Shown here: one piece after another, positions 42,991 to 50,954 of the stretch
Layout of the letters: every line of letters starts with the position of its first letter
Numbering within the stretch: the stretch's first letter is position 1
From: Oscillospiraceae bacterium
GTDB taxonomy: Bacteria > Bacillota > Clostridia > Oscillospirales > CAG-272
Assembly: GCA_015064255.1 (NCBI GenBank)
Contig: SVSP01000001.1
Span: 124,001-188,000, forward strand
Direction of reading: 5' to 3'
Length of the DNA stretch: 64,000 bases
Position numbers and translations under genes: made by a program
The notes under the pieces: generated by a model
Database searches by the model: none
What the model saw: only the letters and a program-made list of their open reading frames with translations
What the model was told of the DNA's origin: nothing

Positions 42991-44841
42991 TCAGTCAAGA
43001 AAACCGAATTTGTCCGAATTCATAGGGAAAATGCGGAATACGGCTTCTCCGACTATCTGATTTCTGCTGACGTATCCGATGGCACGGCTGTCCTTGGAGA
43101 CTATTCTGTTGTCACCGAGAACGAAGAAGTGGTCTTCGGGAACAATTCCTTTCCAAATTCCGTTTTCGTCGGGAACACAGAAATCACCTTCGTGCTGATA
43201 TATCTGAGCAAGCTCCTTGATGTAGTCCTCTTCAAGCTCTTCTCCGTCAACCCAGACGTTGCCCGTGGTGTAGTCTATCTTGATAGACTGACCGCCGACT
43301 GCGATGATACGCTTTACGAGAGGCTCCCAGGGTTCATCCTCTTCCTGAATGATAACGATGTCGCCGTTTTGAGGCTCATAAAACGTTCTCGATATAATAA
43401 GCACGTCACCTTGGTCGAGAGTGGGCTGCATAGACGTGCCCACTACGGGAGAGTTTCTGAAAAGGAAAGACATAATAAGTATCGCAACCACAAGCGAGAT
43501 GGTGAGAATATCTACCCAATCGAAGAGCATCGAGCCGAGAGAACGGCTGTGAGATTTTTCTTCGTGGGGCTCTGCGCTTTCAAAGCGGTTCCATACAGCG
43601 GCATCCTTTTCGAGATCGATCGGAGCGTTCTTTTCTCCGAACATAATGTTTAAAAGGTTGTGACCTTCGTGGATGTAAAGCTCTGTTTTCTCTGCGTTTG
43701 CTTCGGTGAAGCACTCTGCACCGTTGTAAACGTATTCCGAGCTGTAGATAAAGAAGGGAACAGGCTTCGGAGAGTGTGTGCGCGTGCAGATAGGCGTGGG
43801 ATGGTCGGGGAGAACCATAATTTTGAACGGCTCGCCCTTGGATTTCAGATATTCAAGACAGGGGGAAAGAACCAGCTTATCGATCTGTTCGATAGCGAAC
43901 ACCTTGTTTTCGATCTCGCCGCGGTGACCGCATTCATCGGTCGCCTCAAGATGGATGTAAACGAAATCCTTTCCGCGCTCAAACGCATCTATCGCGGCGT
44001 TTGCCTTGCCCGTGTAGTTTGTTTTGTAATTTCCGGTTGCGCCTTCGACGTCGATAGATTCCATTCCCGCGCAAATAGCGATACCTTTTATAAGGTCAAC
44101 TGCCGAAATTACCGAACCTTGCTTGTGCCATTTTTCTTCAAAGGAGGGAAGAGCGGGCTTTACGGCAGGACTCCAGAGCCAGATCGAGTTTGCGGGCTTA
44201 AGACCTCTTGCGCGTCGAGCCACGTTTACGGGGTGATTTACAAGAATGTCGTAACTGCGCCTCATAAGGTCGAGATAAACAGCGCCGACCTCACCTGCGG
44301 GAAGGTGATCCTTTATGCACTGACCGATTATGTCGTGCGGACGGTCAAAGTCGAGCACCTCGGGGCAGTGATCCCACATAAGACAGTGGCGGTAGCTTAC
44401 ACCGGGATGGAAGTGTCTTACTTCGTTTCCAAGCTCTGCGTCGAGTGCTTTTATAAGCTCTGCGGCTTCTTCGGACGAGATCTCGTCTGCGCTGTGGTCA
44501 AGCATATGTCTGTCCTCGTAGTTTTCTTCCTCTTCGGAAAGAGTAACTACGTTGCAACGGATAGCCGTCTGTGTTTCGGACATATCGAGTCCCATACTGA
44601 GAGCCTCAAGAGAGCTTCTGCCTTTTGAATAGATAAGCGGATCGTATGAAAGCACGGCGAGATTTGCGGTATCGCTTTCTGGCTTCATAGATGCGGGTAC
44701 GTTGAGTACCGTTCCGACGAGTGCAGACTTCACAAGAGAATCCATAACAGGCTTGTTAGCCGCTTCCATGGGAGTTTGGTTGCCGAGTACTTCGATCGGC
44801 TCGTCTGACATTCCGTCACATAAAACAACAAGATATTTCAC
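42991..44841 (-). CDS. Fusion of cofactor-independent phosphoglycerate mutase (ApgM type) with signal peptidase I
   Basis: GTG 44841 follows AGAGG; one frame encodes 616 residues. Residues 1 to about 405 are an archaeal-type phosphoglycerate mutase: VLCDGMSDEP (metal Asp9), PESDTANLAVLSYDP (Ser56 nucleophile), EATDECGHRGE and LPDHPTP. A linker of about 30 residues follows. Then come one membrane helix (about 443-462) and a signal peptidase I domain with GTSMQPTL (catalytic Ser470), PLVKRIIAVGG (catalytic Lys510) and LGDNRIVSKDSR. The topology is consistent: mutase in the cytosol, peptidase outside. No ribosome binding site precedes the internal ATG at 43530. It occupies the usual lepB position before rbgA. 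Confidence 0.88.
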   Translation of the reverse strand: MKYLVVLCDGMSDEPIEVLGNQTPMEAANKPVMDSLVKSALVGTVLNVPASMKPESDTANLAVLSYDPLIYSKGRSSLEALSMGLDMSETQTAIRCNVVTLSEEEENYEDRHMLDHSADEISSEEAAELIKALDAELGNEVRHFHPGVSYRHCLMWDHCPEVLDFDRPHDIIGQCIKDHLPAGEVGAVYLDLMRRSYDILVNHPVNVARRARGLKPANSIWLWSPAVKPALPSFEEKWHKQGSVISAVDLIKGIAICAGMESIDVEGATGNYKTNYTGKANAAIDAFERGKDFVYIHLEATDECGHRGEIENKVFAIEQIDKLVLSPCLEYLKSKGEPFKIMVLPDHPTPICTRTHSPKPVPFFIYSSEYVYNGAECFTEANAEKTELYIHEGHNLLNIMFGEKNAPIDLEKDAAVWNRFESAEPHEEKSHSRSLGSMLFDWVDILTISLVVAILIMSFLFRNSPVVGTSMQPTLDQGDVLIISRTFYEPQNGDIVIIQEEDEPWEPLVKRIIAVGGQSIKIDYTTGNVWVDGEELEEDYIKELAQIYQHEGDFCVPDENGIWKGIVPEDHFFVLGDNRIVSKDSRAIGYVSRNQIVGEAVFRIFPMNSDKFGFLD

Positions 44842-44916
44842 GGTAATAACCTCTGTAAAAAATGTATAAGATAACAGTAAAACTTCCTTAAGAGCATAAA
44901 ACCCTACAATAAAATT

Positions 44917-44945
44917 ATTATATCACAAAAAAAGGCGTATGTAAA
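44917..44945 (-). promoter_or_regulatory. SigA-type promoter of the fusion-rbgA-rnhB-yraN-M19-thrC operon
   Basis: Minus strand TTTACA (44940-44945), a 17-base spacer and TATAAT (44917-44922), with a leader of about 70 bases before the GTG start. Confidence 0.75.
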
Positions 44946-45175
44946 TGGTATATTTGACAAAATATCGTATAAAAAACATTTACTTTATATTATATTATTA
45001 TAGTACGAAAAATTGCCTTTTATTTGTAGAAACAGACGAATAAAGTTTGTTTTATTTGTACAAAACCGATGTGCGAATTTTGTGTATTATGGTGATTAAA
45101 AAATCGGTGGAAAAATGGTACAATAAATATGTAAAAACACGGCTTTTTATCATAATGGTCAAGGAGGAAAAAACG
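44946..45175. other. AT-rich divergent gap
   Basis: The stretch is very AT-rich. A possible -10 TACAAT lies at 45119-45124 for the lipoprotein to the right, with no good -35. I see no other feature. Confidence 0.4.
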
Positions 45176-45766
45176 ATGATGAAATTTATTAAACACACAC
45201 TTTCACTTATTTTGGCACTTTGTATGCTTCTTTTGATTTTCACCTCGTGCGGACCTACCGATGCAAAGAGAGAACAAGGCTGGGTAGATAAAGAGATATT
45301 CAGTTTTGATGCCAAATCGTTAGAAGAAATGAAAGAAATGTTCTCAAACGATGAAATTCAGCCAAAACACAAAGATGATATTTTCGAGAAAGCAATCAAT
45401 AGTGAAAAACTCATATTCGATGAATATAGCATAAAACAGCTCGTATATACACCGTATCAGGATAACTCGGGAAACTTTACGGGCAGTGTAGAGCTTGCTA
45501 TATATTGGCATGAAAATTATAGTTTTAAGCTCAAATACTCTAAAGACAAAGTCGGAGATTTTAACACACAAATACACACAGAGATAGATGAATCAAAATT
45601 CTATTACCTGCCGCATGATAATCATACATCGTATGTTTATTTGATTAACGACCACTATTATTGCTACTATGACATAAGCAATAACCCTGCGAATGCGGAT
45701 AAAGATAAGATTTCACATCAACTGCTTGAGCTTTGCAGGGAAATAGAAACAATGCTGCAGGAATAA
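45176..45766 (+). CDS. Small lipoprotein of unknown function
   Basis: The start is ATG 45176 (followed by a second ATG) behind AAGGAGG; an open frame back to 45047 is rejected. The 196-residue protein has a lipoprotein signal with lipobox FTSC (Cys23) and no family I recognise. The rest is a small mixed alpha/beta domain rich in Tyr, Asp and Lys. It stands alone between the divergent fusion operon and rplS. Confidence 0.7.
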   Translation: MMKFIKHTLSLILALCMLLLIFTSCGPTDAKREQGWVDKEIFSFDAKSLEEMKEMFSNDEIQPKHKDDIFEKAINSEKLIFDEYSIKQLVYTPYQDNSGNFTGSVELAIYWHENYSFKLKYSKDKVGDFNTQIHTEIDESKFYYLPHDNHTSYVYLINDHYYCYYDISNNPANADKDKISHQLLELCREIETMLQE

Positions 45767-45832
45767 TTCGAAATTAAAGATACTTAAATCTGAAAAAACA
45801 TCAAAAAACATAAAATTTTTTCAAAAAAGGTA

Positions 45833-45861
45833 TTGCAAAACGAAAAAAGATGTGCTATAAT
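45833..45861 (+). promoter_or_regulatory. SigA-type promoter of rplS
   Basis: TTGCAA (45833-45838), a 17-base spacer and TATAAT (45856-45861). The 13 bases TCAAAAAAGGTAT just before the -35 are repeated exactly in front of the rpmE promoter. Confidence 0.85.
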
Positions 45862-45867
45862 ACCAAG

Positions 45868-45930
45868 GATTGACGAAGTGGTCCGCTGCGATGCTCTGCA
45901 TGAACACTTCGATATTACCCTATTATTTTA
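45868..45930 (+). promoter_or_regulatory. Probable L19 ribosomal protein leader
   Basis: The leader folds as CGAAGTG / CACTTCG enclosing GTCCGCTGCG and the small hairpin ATGC/GCAT, followed by GATATTACCC before the ribosome binding site. This resembles the autoregulatory L19 leader of Firmicutes, in which L19 binds its own mRNA; identification is from memory of the motif. Confidence 0.58.
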
Positions 45931-45944
45931 AGGAGGAGCCAACA

Positions 45945-46286
45945 ATGGATCTTATTAAGGCTTTAACAAACGAGCAGCTTAAGTCGGAAGTGCCCGAACT
46001 CAATATCGGTGATACCGTAAGAGTTCACAACAAAATCAAGGAAGGTAACAAAGAGCGTATTCAGATGTTCGAAGGAACTATCATCGCTAAGAGAGGCGGC
46101 GGAATTTCCGCAACCTTCACAGTAAGAAGAGTATCCTACGGTATCGGCGTAGAAAAGACCTTCCCGATTCATTCTCCCAACGTTGAAAAGGTTGACATTA
46201 TCCGCAGCGGTAAGGTACGCCGCGCTAAGCTCTACTATCTTCGTGACAGAGCCGGCAAGAGTGCCAAGGTTAAGGAAAAGATCTAA
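45945..46286 (+). CDS. rplS: 50S ribosomal protein L19
   Basis: ATG 45945 follows AGGAGG. The 113-residue protein matches the full family length: [77 protein letters not shown]19 sits at the interface of the ribosomal subunits. In many Bacillota rplS precedes lepB-rbgA-rnhB in one operon. Here it is close by but on the opposite strand, which suggests a local inversion around the fusion gene. Confidence 0.98.
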   Translation: MDLIKALTNEQLKSEVPELNIGDTVRVHNKIKEGNKERIQMFEGTIIAKRGGGISATFTVRRVSYGIGVEKTFPIHSPNVEKVDIIRSGKVRRAKLYYLRDRAGKSAKVKEKI

Positions 46287-46321
46287 GTCTTTTCGGAACC
46301 GTTTACTTGAAATTGAAGAAA

Positions 46322-46357
46322 ACCGCGGCTTCGGAATTTTCCGACCGCGGCTTTTTT
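46322..46357 (+). terminator. Intrinsic terminator of rplS
   Basis: CCGCGG...TCGG pairs with CCGA...CCGCGG (one 2-base bulge), followed by CTTTTTT. Confidence 0.9.
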
Positions 46358-46387
46358 CGCAAGTTTATCAAAAGTGAAAGGCAATAA

Positions 46388-47278
46388 TCAAATTATTGCC
46401 GTATAATATTCTCCGATACGTACGGGATGATATGACAGCTTCGCTTTACGAAGCCCTTCGAGTCCCATATCCTCTTCTCGGTTTATAAAGAGGGTATCGG
46501 AAAACTCGTGTGCGGCAAACATCTTGTTTATTGCCGCAAACGAACCGCTGAAATTCTTGTTCGCTTTTTCAATGTGTATAAGCGCGGTATCTTGGGACAT
46601 ATGCTCGCCGATCGAGTATGCTACGGGAATTCCGTCGCTGATTATAACGCCTGCGGAAAGTCCGAGAGCCTCAAAGTTTCCTATAAGCTCGTTTATCGCG
46701 ATGTATTCGTCGGCAAAGTCTTCGCCGGAATTTGGGTCGTAGAGCGTATCACAAGCGTTTTTGAGAAGCTTCAGAGAGTCGGGGTCGTCTGTGCTTACCG
46801 GTATGTATGTGTGAGAATATTTTGACGTAAAGCTGTTTACGTGATTTCTTTTCTGATGAAATTTCTTACCCGAAAGATTTATAAGATCGGACGTGTTGTA
46901 GAAGTAGTCGGAAAGATCGCGAGATAAGATTATCTCGGCATCGGTGTAGTGCGCTTTTATTTCTTCCGCCTGATCGGCTACAAGCGGACTGACTCTTATT
47001 TTTTCTGTACCGAGCTTGGTTTTGATCTCTGTGTATATTTCGTTTATCGGATAAGACTCAAGATAGAAGGGTACAATAACCGAAAAAAGACTGTTGCGGT
47101 ATTTTCCGACAATGATAGGATATCCGCTTACATCGGCTATGCGGTAATTCATAGCGTGTCTCCACGCGAAGATGTTTGAGAAATTGCAAAAAGAAATGCT
47201 TCCCAGACGTTTGAAAAAATCGCGATCGTTTATCGAGATCTCGCGCACGGAAAGCTTCCCGAAAGATAATTTTGACAT
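46388..47278 (-). CDS. DUF2156 (lysyl-phosphatidylglycerol synthase C-terminal-like) protein
   Basis: A 296-residue cytoplasmic protein of the double-GNAT fold. Typical blocks are LSGKKFHQKRNHVNSFTSKY (about 135-154), VAYSIGEHM, HIEKANKNFSGSFAAIN and the C-terminal INREEDMGLEGLRKAKLSYHPV. DUF2156 proteins resemble the soluble domain of MprF and FemX-like aminoacyltransferases; the acceptor here is unknown. ATG 47278 has only a modest ribosome binding site (AAGGAA). Monocistronic and divergent from rpmE. Confidence 0.88.
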   Translation of the reverse strand: MSKLSFGKLSVREISINDRDFFKRLGSISFCNFSNIFAWRHAMNYRIADVSGYPIIVGKYRNSLFSVIVPFYLESYPINEIYTEIKTKLGTEKIRVSPLVADQAEEIKAHYTDAEIILSRDLSDYFYNTSDLINLSGKKFHQKRNHVNSFTSKYSHTYIPVSTDDPDSLKLLKNACDTLYDPNSGEDFADEYIAINELIGNFEALGLSAGVIISDGIPVAYSIGEHMSQDTALIHIEKANKNFSGSFAAINKMFAAHEFSDTLFINREEDMGLEGLRKAKLSYHPVRIGEYYTAII

Positions 47279-47390
47279 TGTAAAAGTACTGTTCCTTGCT
47301 AAATGTTATATAATATGACTGTATTGTAGCACTTCGAATGGGCTTTTTCAATAGATTTTCAAAAATATTTAAAAAATTTCAAAAAAGGTA

Positions 47391-47419
47391 TTGCAAAAAA
47401 GAAAATAATGTGCTACAAT
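47391..47419 (+). promoter_or_regulatory. SigA-type promoter of rpmE
   Basis: TTGCAA (47391-47396), a 17-base spacer and TACAAT (47414-47419). It shares the upstream TCAAAAAAGGTA and downstream TGTGCTA-AT text with the rplS promoter. Confidence 0.85.
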
Positions 47420-47463
47420 GTAGCGTACTATGAATGAATTTAGTAAGGCAAGGGGTGTTAAGA

Positions 47464-47667
47464 TTGAAGGAAGGCATTCATCCGCAGTATAAAGAAGTGA
47501 CTATCAAATGTGCGTGCGGCGAAGAGGTTAAGACTCGTTCAACCAAAGGCGATATGCATGTTGAAATATGCTCTAAGTGTCATCCGTTCTTTACCGGCAA
47601 GCAGAAGTTTGTTGATGCCGGCGGACGTGTAGACAAGTTCAAGAAGCGTATGGAAGGCAGAGGCTAA
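47464..47667 (+). CDS. rpmE: 50S ribosomal protein L31
   Basis: The start is TTG 47464 ([11 protein letters not shown]), which matches the family's usual N terminus and has AAGGGG 8 bases upstream; a frame back to 47434 is rejected. The 67-residue protein keeps the zinc-binding Cys set (CACGE near residue 16 and CSKCHPF near 37), so it is the zinc-containing C+ form, in contrast to the zinc-independent paralogue used under zinc limitation. It has its own promoter and terminator. Confidence 0.96.
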   Translation: MKEGIHPQYKEVTIKCACGEEVKTRSTKGDMHVEICSKCHPFFTGKQKFVDAGGRVDKFKKRMEGRG

Positions 47668-47680
47668 TAATGTCACGTTT

Positions 47681-47727
47681 ATGGCGAATGCATATAGATA
47701 GTTCTATGTGTATTCGCCATTTTGCTT
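47681..47727 (+). terminator. Intrinsic terminator of rpmE
   Basis: ATGGCGAATGCATATAGA pairs with TCTATGTGTATTCGCCAT (a few G-U pairs), followed by TTTGCTTTTT. Confidence 0.88.
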
Positions 47728-47795
47728 TTTGTAAGACTTTGCGAAATTTTTGAAAGGCTTAAGAAACTTTTTGTTTTAGATAAATTTAAGTGAAA

Positions 47796-49082
47796 ATGAA
47801 AAAAGAAAATACGTTTGAAAAAGACGGCGATATCCTTGCGATTCTCGTGTCGGTACTGACTCCCGATAAGGATGAGCACGAAAACGAGGTGTCGCTTGAT
47901 GAGCTTGAAAGACTTCTCGATACCGCGGGAGGCAAGCTCTTTGCAAAGATAGTTCAGTCAAGACCTTCTCCCGATATAAAAAGCTACGTAGGCGCGGGAA
48001 AGCTTGAAGAAATAAAAGAGCTTTGTGAAAATAACGGTATAACTCTTGTTATTTGTGACGATGAGCTCTCTCCGTCGCAGATAAGAAATATGGAAGATGC
48101 TATCGGGGACGTGCGCGTTATTGACAGAAGTATGCTTATACTCGATATATTTGCTCTTCACGCTACAAGCGGAGAAGGAAAGCTGCAGGTAGAGCTTGCA
48201 CAGCTCAGATATACTCTTCCGAGACTTATCGGAAAGGGAACAGAGCTTTCAAGACTCGGAGGCGGCATAGGAACAAGAGGACCGGGTGAAAGTAAGCTTG
48301 AAACGGACAGACGTCATATCCAAAGAAGAATAGTGGCTCTCGAAAATGAAATACGTGAGCTTGAAAATAACAGAAATATTCAGCGTTCAAGACGTGAAAA
48401 GTCGGGTATACAGAAAATAGCGGTCGTAGGATATACGAACGCGGGAAAATCGACGCTTATGAACAGACTTACGGGCGCGGGTATCCTTGCGGAAGATAAG
48501 CTTTTTGCAACGCTTGACCCGACGACAAGAAAATATACTCTTCCCAGCGGAAGAGAGATACTTCTTACCGATACGGTCGGATTTATAAGAAATCTCCCGC
48601 ATCACCTTATAAGAGCGTTCAGAAGTACGCTTGATGAAGCAAAATATGCGGACGCACTCCTTATAGTTATAGATGCATCCGATCCGGAGGCGGAATCACA
48701 GCTTGAGGTTACCGAAAAGCTGCTCTATGATCTCGGTGCATCGTCTAAGCCGACGGTGTGTGTTTTCAATAAATGCGATAAGAGCGATGGTATCTCAAAC
48801 GAGCTTATGTACAGAGCGTCTATGGATCGCTCGGTAGCCATTTCCGCGCTTGACGGAAGAGGAGTTGACGAGCTTGTTGACGAGCTTGAGCGCATAGCTC
48901 TCGCAGGAAAAAGCCTTTGCCTGTTCAAAATACCAAACAGCGCGGGCGGTGACGTCGCATACCTTTATCGCAACGCTACGGTTGAAAATATTGAATATGA
49001 AGGCGATTTTGCGCTCGTTCTTGCAGTTGTTGACGAAAGTGTCAAGGGTAAGATGAAAAAATATATAATAAAAAATATGTAA
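47796..49082 (+). CDS. hflX: GTPase HflX
   Basis: HflX splits or rescues stalled ribosomes after stress. The 428-residue protein has the N-terminal HflX domain (SYVGAGKLEEIKELC, ELSPSQIRNMED, RVIDRSMLILDIFALHA, LRYTLPRLIGKG, GGGIGTRGPGESKLE). The G domain follows: GYTNAGKSTLMNRL (P loop about 207), DPTTR (G2), DTVGF (G3) and NKCDKSD (G4). ATG 47796 is chosen, though GTG 47790 is possible; the ribosome binding site is poor in both cases. It heads the run hflX - YigZ - LRR protein - dinB. Confidence 0.95.
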   Translation: MKKENTFEKDGDILAILVSVLTPDKDEHENEVSLDELERLLDTAGGKLFAKIVQSRPSPDIKSYVGAGKLEEIKELCENNGITLVICDDELSPSQIRNMEDAIGDVRVIDRSMLILDIFALHATSGEGKLQVELAQLRYTLPRLIGKGTELSRLGGGIGTRGPGESKLETDRRHIQRRIVALENEIRELENNRNIQRSRREKSGIQKIAVVGYTNAGKSTLMNRLTGAGILAEDKLFATLDPTTRKYTLPSGREILLTDTVGFIRNLPHHLIRAFRSTLDEAKYADALLIVIDASDPEAESQLEVTEKLLYDLGASSKPTVCVFNKCDKSDGISNELMYRASMDRSVAISALDGRGVDELVDELERIALAGKSLCLFKIPNSAGGDVAYLYRNATVENIEYEGDFALVLAVVDESVKGKMKKYIIKNM

Positions 49083-49113
49083 TCAAATAAATTACCGAAG
49101 GGAGGTTTGCCGT

Positions 49114-49752
49114 ACGGAAGAAATATACGTAACACTCGGAAAAGAGGGCGTTTCCGAATATGAAATGAAAAAAAGTATTTTCATTGGACACGCAGCACCC
49201 GTTAAAACCGAGGAAGAGGCTCTTGAGTATATTGCCAAATATAAAAAGAAATACAGCGATGCTACGCATAACGTGTGGGCGTATCTGATAAAAAACGGAA
49301 ATCTTATGCGTTATACAGATGACGGCGAGCCGAGCGGTACTTCGGGCATTCCTGTTCTTGACGTTATAAGAAAGGGCGGATTTACCGATGCCGTCATAGT
49401 CGTAACAAGATATTTCGGAGGAACGCTTCTCGGCACGGGCGGACTTGTAAGGGCGTATTCGGCGGCGGCAAAGGAGGCTGTCGATGATGCGGGACTCGCG
49501 TCCTTCCGTAATTTCGATGAAATAATCGTTGAGACCGATTATCAGATGTATCAGAAGCTCAAAAATTACCTGAAGCATCCCGATATAATCGTCGACGAGA
49601 CCGAGTTTTCGGGAACTGTTATGGTAAAAATAGCCGTGCTTGAAGAATCGACCGAGAGCGTGTGCAAGGATATTTCCGAAATGTCGGCGGGAAGAGCAAT
49701 AATAGAAAAGATAGGTCAAAGACTTGACAGAAAGAGCGAAAATATACTGTAA
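49114..49752 (+). CDS. YigZ/IMPACT family protein with apparent ACG start codon
   Basis: The frame contains the full family N terminus (EEIYVTLGKEGVSEYEMKKS), but where the start codon should be, 8 bases after GGAGG (49101-49105), the sequence is ACG (49114-49116). The first in-frame ATG (49165) has no ribosome binding site and removes 17 conserved residues. The domain continues with SKFIGH-like FIGHAAPV, HNVWAYLI, DDGEPSGTSGIPVL and VVTRYFGGTLLGTGGLVRAYS. The C-terminal part has a ferredoxin-like DUF1949 fold. Members act in translation stress or have unknown roles. Length from ACG is 212 residues. Confidence 0.88.
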   Translation, partial: TEEIYVTLGKEGVSEYEMKKSIFIGHAAPVKTEEEALEYIAKYKKKYSDATHNVWAYLIKNGNLMRYTDDGEPSGTSGIPVLDVIRKGGFTDAVIVVTRYFGGTLLGTGGLVRAYSAAAKEAVDDAGLASFRNFDEIIVETDYQMYQKLKNYLKHPDIIVDETEFSGTVMVKIAVLEESTESVCKDISEMSAGRAIIEKIGQRLDRKSENIL

Positions 49753-49776
49753 TTTTATTTATCAGGGGATTTTGTA

Positions 49777-50916
49777 ATGAACGGTAATGAAAATATTCAG
49801 ATGAAAAAGCTCTGCGAGAGCGATGAATACTATAAAGAGATAATTGAACTTTGCGCGGGAAATACCAAGGCTGAATTCTATCCCGAATTCGGTGAGGAAG
49901 CTTGGAAATGTACCTGCGGTCATACAAACAGCCTGTCTTGCGAAAACTGCGAAGGCTGCGGAGTTTCTTCAGATAAGCTCAGACTTTATTTCAGCGAACT
50001 GTTTTTAATGCAAAGGAAAAGAGAAAATGAAGTCCGCAGACAGGCAGAAGAAAAGAAGCGTATGGAAGAAGAAGCGGAAAAATGGAGAAAAATAGACCCG
50101 AATATCGAAAACGTTTACAGTAATGCACAGCGTTTTGAGCCTACGAGAGATAATTATCTCGAGGCGGCAAAAAAGCTTGAGGCGATAAAAGACTATAAGG
50201 ATTCGGCGTCTATCGCGAAAAAATACCGTGAGCTTGCCGAAGACGCTCCTTTGTACGATAAGAAAACTCTTGCCGAGATGCGCGGTAAGAAAATCAGGAA
50301 ATGGTTTAATATCGCACTCGTATTTGCCGCGGTACTGACTGTTTTGTACGTGGCGGCTTATTTTACGCTTATCGCACCGAACGGCTTTAAATATAAAGTA
50401 GTTGACGGAGAGGTGACAATAACCTCGTACGATCAGTTTTTCGGCGGTAAAAACGTTGTTATACCCGAAGAGATATTCGGCAAAAGGGTTACCGCTATAG
50501 GCGATTACGCTTTTGAAAACTGCGATGCCGTAATTTCGGTGAAAATTCCCGAAACCGTGAAGACGATAGGAAACGGCGCGTTCAGAAACTGTGATTCGGT
50601 CAAAACGGTGATCGTACCCTCTTCGGTTACGAAAATAGGAACTACCGCATTTTCTTACTGTGATAATCTGACAGAGGTCGAGCTTTACGCGCAGACGAAT
50701 CTTCTTCCGATGACTCTTTTCAGAGAATGTACGAAGCTTTCTACGGTAATAATAGATATGCCGCTTGAAAAGATAGAAACGGGTGCTTTTGATAAGTGCA
50801 GAGATATAAAGGTCGTAAAATATTCGGGTACTCGCGAGGAGTGGGAAAAAATAGATATTCAAAACGGAAACGGAAGCCTTTTGCAAGCTGCCGTGCAGTA
50901 TGAATATATTCCGTAA
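49777..50916 (+). CDS. Zinc-ribbon membrane protein with BspA-type leucine-rich repeats
   Basis: ATG 49777 follows AGGGGA. The 379 residues fall into four parts. First is a cytoplasmic N-terminal region with a zinc ribbon (CTCGHTNSLSCENCEGCG, about 45-62). Then come a charged coiled coil (about 78-105) and a TPR-like stretch (YLEAAKKLEAIKDYKDSASIAKKY). One membrane helix follows (about 178-200, IALVFAAVLTVLYVAAYFTL). The external C terminus carries about five BspA/LRR_5 repeats (VTAIGDYAFENC, VKTIGNGAFRNC, VTKIGTTAFSYC). The combination suggests a surface module connected to an intracellular domain, but its role is unknown. Same operon as YigZ and dinB. Confidence 0.8.
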   Translation: MNGNENIQMKKLCESDEYYKEIIELCAGNTKAEFYPEFGEEAWKCTCGHTNSLSCENCEGCGVSSDKLRLYFSELFLMQRKRENEVRRQAEEKKRMEEEAEKWRKIDPNIENVYSNAQRFEPTRDNYLEAAKKLEAIKDYKDSASIAKKYRELAEDAPLYDKKTLAEMRGKKIRKWFNIALVFAAVLTVLYVAAYFTLIAPNGFKYKVVDGEVTITSYDQFFGGKNVVIPEEIFGKRVTAIGDYAFENCDAVISVKIPETVKTIGNGAFRNCDSVKTVIVPSSVTKIGTTAFSYCDNLTEVELYAQTNLLPMTLFRECTKLSTVIIDMPLEKIETGAFDKCRDIKVVKYSGTREEWEKIDIQNGNGSLLQAAVQYEYIP

Positions 50917-50954
50917 ACTATAATCATATTGTTTGAAAATTTCGGAGGCAGAGT

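Noticed and set aside
43528..43530. Internal ATG as a separate lepB start within the fusion gene
   Set aside because: There is no Shine-Dalgarno-like sequence upstream (the preceding bases are CTCGGCTCG), so a separately initiated signal peptidase is not supported.
43660..44628. 322-codon open frame opposite the phosphoglycerate mutase domain
   Set aside because: It is antisense to a conserved domain and its product has no motifs.
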